From assembly GCA_046328115.1 (NCBI GenBank), contig JAXLXE010000001.1, positions 1,054,001-1,118,000 of the forward strand: 64,000 bases of DNA, written 5' to 3'. The notes under the pieces are model-generated. The model worked only from the letters and a program-made list of their open reading frames with translations. It did no database searches and had not been told where the DNA came from. A program made the position numbers and the translations under genes. Below are positions 60,593 through 64,000 of this stretch, piece by piece. The DNA is from JAXLXE01 sp046328115. Its GTDB lineage: Bacteria; Chloroflexota; UBA6077; JACCZL01. Every line of letters starts with the position of its first letter. Positions within the stretch are counted from its first letter, which is position 1.

Positions 60593-62944
60593 ATGAGCAT
60601 CGAGATCAGGGGTGCCTGCCTCACCGATCCAGGCCGCGCGCGCGCCGTAAACGAAGACTGGTGCGGCTCGCTTGAGCTGGGCGATCCAGGAGCGTCCGTC
60701 TGGGTGGTGGCGGACGGCGTGAGCGGCTTTGGCACCGGCCGCGAGGCCGCTCAGTCCGCCGTCAACGCGGTGCTCTCGGCGGGCTGGCAAGCGGACCCGG
60801 CGGCCGTGCCCGGGACGCTGGAGGGCGCCATCGCACGAGCGAACGAGGGCCTGCTGCAGCGATCCAGCGGCGACAGCCGCCACGCCAGCACGATACTGGC
60901 GGCGGTGCTTCACGGCGGCCAGGGGTGGTTTGCGAACGTTGGGGATTGCCGCGCGTACATCATTCGGGCCGGACGCATCCGCCAGGTGACCCGCGATCAC
61001 ACGTGGGTGGCGGAACAGGTGGGCAAGGGCGCGCTCCGGCCGGAAGAGGCGGCTACGCATCCCAAGCGCAACGTACTGACCCGCTGCCTGGGCCACCGCG
61101 CGGCCGGCAAGCCAGACATCTTCCACGCAGCGCTCGAGCCGGACGATCGGATCGTCCTCTGCTCGGACGGGCTGACCCGCCACGTGGCCGACCCTGAGAT
61201 CCTACGACTGGCGCTGGAGGGCACGCCGGAGCAGGCCGCCAGAACGCTGCTGGACACGGCGAACGCGCGCGGCGGCACCGACAACGTGACGGTGGGTGTG
61301 ATCGAAGTGACCCACGCCACGGTGCCCGGCCACGCGGCGCCGACGCCGACGAAGGCGTCGTCCGCGGAGGCGCCCTCTGGCCACTTCGACGCGCTGCTGA
61401 CGATCAGCCAGTCGCTCAACGCGAATCTGGACGTGTCGCAGACGCTGCAGTCCGCGATGGACAGCGTGGCCTCCGTTACTCGGGCCGAGCGCGGGTTCAT
61501 CATGCTGGCGGATCCCGTCACCGGGCGGCTCGAGTTCCAGGTGGGTCGAAACGTGGACGCCGGCACGCTTGCGCGGAACCCAGATATCAGCCGCAACATC
61601 GTGGACCGGGTGTTCAGCCAGGGGCAGCCATTGTTGATCGGCGACGCGCTCTCCGACCCACGGTTCAACGCGTTTGAGAGCGTGGTCATGAACGCGCTGC
61701 GGTCCGTCATGTGCGCTCCGCTGATCGTGGCCGGGCGAACGATTGGCATTGCGTACGTGGACAACAACCTGGCGACCGGACTGTTCACCCAGGCCGATCT
61801 GGACCTGTTGAGCACGGTGGCACACATTGCCGCGCCGGCCATCGAGAACGCCCGCCTGCACGATCGGCTACGCCGCAACGTAGTGCAGATCGAGCACATG
61901 AAGACCGCCCAGGAGCGTGTGCTCCGGAGCGTCAGCAACGCGATCATCTCGATCGACCGCCAGCGAACCGTGCTCAGCGCGAATCGTGCCGCGGGCGAAT
62001 TGCTCGGCGTTGAGCCGGAGCGGGTCATCGGGCTACCGCTCTCGGACCTGTTACCCCAGTCGTTCATGGTGGCACTTGGCCTGCTGCCTGGCGGCGAAAC
62101 GGTGGAGCCAGGGGCCACGATGCTGGGCACGGACGTGCTGCGAGGCCAGATCCCGGGCCGCGGCCGCGTGGCATTGCGCCACCGTCTCTCACCGCTACGC
62201 GACGAGCGCGGCGACCTGGCGGGCTACGTGGTGGTCTTCGACGACCTCACCGAGCTGGAGCAGCTCGAGGGAGCCCGCCGCCAGGCTCGGGCTGAGCGCG
62301 AGAAGATCGAGCGGATCTTCAAGCACTTCATGGCCCCGGCCGTGTTCGACGAGGTTATGCGCCGCGGGATAGACAGCTCCGGCGTGCAGGGCGACCGGCG
62401 CGAGCTGACCATCCTGTTCGCGGACATTCGCGGCTTCACGAGCTGGGCGGAGCGGACGGCGCCGGAGGAGGTTGTGGAGGTCCTGAACGAGTACCTGGGC
62501 ATCGCCACGGGGATCATCCACGCACACCAGGGCACGATCGACAAGTTCATGGGAGACGCGATCCTGGCGCTGTTCGGCGCGCCCGTGTCGCTGCCCAACG
62601 AGCCGCTCGCCGCCGTCCGCGCGGCCGTGGCTATGCAGCGCACGTTCGACCAGATCGCGCCCCGTGATGGCCAGTGGAGACCGCGGTTCGGCATCGGCAT
62701 CAACACGGGGCCCGGCGTGGTGGGCTGCATCGGAACGGAACAACTGATGAGCTACACCGTCATCGGTGATGTGGTAAATGTAGCGGCCCGCGTCCAGGCC
62801 GAGACGCGGGCTGGCGAGATCATCATCACCGGAGAGACGTACGAGCGCGTCGCGGATCATGTACAAGTGGAATACGTCGACTCGAAGCAGCTCAAAGGCA
62901 AGCGCGAGCAGACGGCGATGTTCAAGGTCACGAGCATCCGCTAG
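60593..62944 (+). CDS. PP2C phosphatase-GAF-PAS-adenylate cyclase fusion
   Basis: 783 residues, cytoplasmic. PP2C module (1-240): VNEDW (E21, D22), VADGVSGFGTG (D41), FANVGDCRAYII, CSDGLT (D192) and GGTDNVT (D230), all metal ligands present. GAF domain (about 265-420): FDALLTISQSLNANLDVSQT, ERGFIMLADPVTG, PLIVAGRTIGIAYVDN. PAS domain (about 440-555): VLRSVSNAIISIDRQRTVLS and VFDDLTELEQLE. Class III cyclase (about 595-775): ILFADIRGFTSW (D611), DKFMGDAILALFG (K651, D655), YTVIGDVVNVAARV (T722, N729, R733). The Lys and Thr pair at the base-selecting positions indicates an adenylate cyclase of subclass IIIb. The weakly supported ATG is at 60593. An MMPL gene follows after 30 bases. Confidence 0.9.
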   Translation: MSIEIRGACLTDPGRARAVNEDWCGSLELGDPGASVWVVADGVSGFGTGREAAQSAVNAVLSAGWQADPAAVPGTLEGAIARANEGLLQRSSGDSRHASTILAAVLHGGQGWFANVGDCRAYIIRAGRIRQVTRDHTWVAEQVGKGALRPEEAATHPKRNVLTRCLGHRAAGKPDIFHAALEPDDRIVLCSDGLTRHVADPEILRLALEGTPEQAARTLLDTANARGGTDNVTVGVIEVTHATVPGHAAPTPTKASSAEAPSGHFDALLTISQSLNANLDVSQTLQSAMDSVASVTRAERGFIMLADPVTGRLEFQVGRNVDAGTLARNPDISRNIVDRVFSQGQPLLIGDALSDPRFNAFESVVMNALRSVMCAPLIVAGRTIGIAYVDNNLATGLFTQADLDLLSTVAHIAAPAIENARLHDRLRRNVVQIEHMKTAQERVLRSVSNAIISIDRQRTVLSANRAAGELLGVEPERVIGLPLSDLLPQSFMVALGLLPGGETVEPGATMLGTDVLRGQIPGRGRVALRHRLSPLRDERGDLAGYVVVFDDLTELEQLEGARRQARAEREKIERIFKHFMAPAVFDEVMRRGIDSSGVQGDRRELTILFADIRGFTSWAERTAPEEVVEVLNEYLGIATGIIHAHQGTIDKFMGDAILALFGAPVSLPNEPLAAVRAAVAMQRTFDQIAPRDGQWRPRFGIGINTGPGVVGCIGTEQLMSYTVIGDVVNVAARVQAETRAGEIIITGETYERVADHVQVEYVDSKQLKGKREQTAMFKVTSIR

Positions 62945-62974
62945 CATCCCCGTAGCCATCCTGGAGGGCGGTTC

Positions 62975-64000
62975 TTGAAGGGCTTCTTCCCCGTGCTCGG
63001 CGATCTCGTTGCGCGACTCCGCTGGGTCGTCCTGATCGTTTGGATCGCTTTCGTGGGCGTTTCGCTGGTTGGCGCCCGGCACGTCAAGGACAGTCTGATC
63101 AGCGGCGGGATCAACGTGCCCGGAAGCGAGTCCGACGAGGGCAACAAGCTTCTGGAGGCGGAATTCAACCGGCGGCCGACCCGCGCCGCCGCGGCCCTCT
63201 TCACCAGCAAGAGCCTGGTGGTCACCGATCAGGCGTATCGCGATGCCGCCACTCGAGCGCTCGACGAGATCAAGAAGCTCGAGGGCGTGGACGACGTGTT
63301 CTCGGTCTTTACCCATCCCAGCCTTGTGCGCCTGGTGAGCGAGGACAAGCACACAAGCTACGCGGTGGTGAACTTCGCGGGCACGGAAGAGGATGTCAAG
63401 AAGCTGGTGCCAAAGGTGCGGGAGATCCTGCAGAAGGACCGCCCCAACACCGTGGACATGTACCTCATCGGGTTTCCGGCGACCTCATACGACATCTCCA
63501 CGGGCAGCGCCCACGACCTTGAGCGGGCGGAGCTGACCAGTCTGCCACTGACGGTGTTCCTATTGGTGCTCGTGTTCGGCACATTGGTGGCGGCCGGGCT
63601 GCCCATCATCCTGGGCCTGGCGGCCGTCGTAACCGCACTGGCGGGCATCTACGTGGTCGCGCAACGCATGGAGACCTCCATCTTCGCCATGAACACGGCC
63701 TCCATGATCGGCCTGGGCCTGGGCATCGATTTCTCGCTGCTCATGGTGAGCCGGTACCGCGAGGAGCTCGCCAAGGGCCTGCGGCCCCACGACGCGACGG
63801 TGCGGACCGTGGCCACCGCCGGGCAGGCGATCGTGTTCTCCGGTTTGACGGTCATGCTGGGCCTGGCCGTGATGCTGCTGTACGACCTGGTGCTCATCCG
63901 ATCCATCGCGCTCGGCATGCTGATGGTGGCCGGCCTGGCGGTTCTCGGCGCGGTCACGCTGCTACCGGCCCTACTCTGCATCTTTGGGCGCGGGGTGAAC
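62975..64000 (+). CDS. MMPL-family RND transporter, N-terminal part (runs off the window)
   Basis: A TTG at 62975 with GGAGG seven bases upstream opens a frame that continues to the window end (342 codons). It begins with a short cytoplasmic segment and a first membrane helix (LRWVVLIVWIAFVGVSLVGA), then a large extracytoplasmic loop, then helices with LTVFLLVLVFGTLVAAGLPI and the MmpL signature GLGLGIDFSLLMVSRYREEL, whose Asp is part of the proton relay. MMPL proteins export lipids or lipid-linked compounds. It probably shares a transcript with the cyclase gene. Confidence 0.93.
   Translation, partial: MKGFFPVLGDLVARLRWVVLIVWIAFVGVSLVGARHVKDSLISGGINVPGSESDEGNKLLEAEFNRRPTRAAAALFTSKSLVVTDQAYRDAATRALDEIKKLEGVDDVFSVFTHPSLVRLVSEDKHTSYAVVNFAGTEEDVKKLVPKVREILQKDRPNTVDMYLIGFPATSYDISTGSAHDLERAELTSLPLTVFLLVLVFGTLVAAGLPIILGLAAVVTALAGIYVVAQRMETSIFAMNTASMIGLGLGIDFSLLMVSRYREELAKGLRPHDATVRTVATAGQAIVFSGLTVMLGLAVMLLYDLVLIRSIALGMLMVAGLAVLGAVTLLPALLCIFGRGVN

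Noticed and set aside
62195..63352. Minus-strand frame of 385 codons
   Set aside because: Spans the end of the cyclase gene and the start of the MMPL gene, both strongly supported on the plus strand.

Overview
This is a GC-rich, tightly packed bacterial chromosome segment with 65 protein-coding genes. I see no rRNA, tRNA, insertion sequence, prophage or CRISPR array. The gene set points to Chloroflexota: a secreted beta-propeller protein carries the C-terminal domain (GYPIS, then a YFER-like FQRH motif) common in secreted proteins of that phylum, and it comes with LytR-CpsA-Psr and SpoIID proteins, PH-domain/DUF1648 membrane proteins, a MerR-type regulator fused to a helical sensor, a CobA-HemD fusion and HMG-CoA reductase. 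The class cannot be fixed from the sequence alone.

Layout. 1-2.2 kb: the N-terminus of an amidohydrolase and a very long, repeat-rich RND/HlyD adaptor lipoprotein. 2.5-8.1 kb: shikimate operon aroF-aroC-aroK-aroB followed by an LCP ligase. 8.1-9.4 kb: a PH/DUF1648 membrane protein and a small partner. 9.4-15.4 kb: exopolysaccharide genes (GT4, polyprenyl-phosphate sugar transferase, GT4, Wzz-like, SpoIID). 15.4-23.2 kb: MFS transporters, M15 and M14 peptidases, an inositol-monophosphatase family enzyme and several uncharacterised proteins. 23.2-27.8 kb: a peptide/nickel-type ABC importer without ATPase genes, behind a 2-hydroxyacid dehydrogenase. 27.8-31.5 kb: a siroheme/tetrapyrrole operon led by its own putative regulator, divergent from a murG-like gene. 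32.8-39.6 kb, minus strand: Wzz-like, degenerate tyrosine-kinase-like, rfbA, rfbB, purA and glycogen debranching enzyme. 39.7-42.5 kb: the propeller protein, a region with a PHO-box-like triple repeat, a 29-residue membrane peptide and a small membrane protein. 42.5-46 kb: yqeY, pgpH, ybeY, dgkA. 46.2-48.4 kb: a membrane protein and two FHA proteins. 48.4-53.1 kb: a probable sugar-acid or aromatic catabolic locus with two enolase-superfamily enzymes. 53.1-60.4 kb, minus strand: a probable isoprenoid/long-chain-alcohol operon (HMG-CoA reductase, polyprenol/phytol-kinase-like protein, PAP2 phosphatase, GMC alcohol oxidase, acyl-CoA ligase). 60.6-64 kb: a PP2C-GAF-PAS-adenylate cyclase fusion and the start of an MMPL transporter.

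The aro genes are joined by overlaps and make chorismate. The two EPS regions together supply dTDP-sugar, lipid-linked sugar initiation, glycosyl transfer and chain-length control, but the only tyrosine-kinase-like protein seen has lost its P-loop. Candidate promoters with both a -35 and a -10 element precede the adaptor, PH-protein, PPC-protein, Wzz-like and HMG-CoA reductase genes. Other genes have only a good -10 hexamer.

The strongest leads for new biology are the HMG-CoA reductase/prenol-kinase/alcohol-oxidase operon, the four-module cyclase, the pseudo-BY-kinase, two membrane-protein genes with no canonical start codon despite good promoters, the PHO-box-like array with its small peptide gene, and the self-flanked tetrapyrrole regulator.
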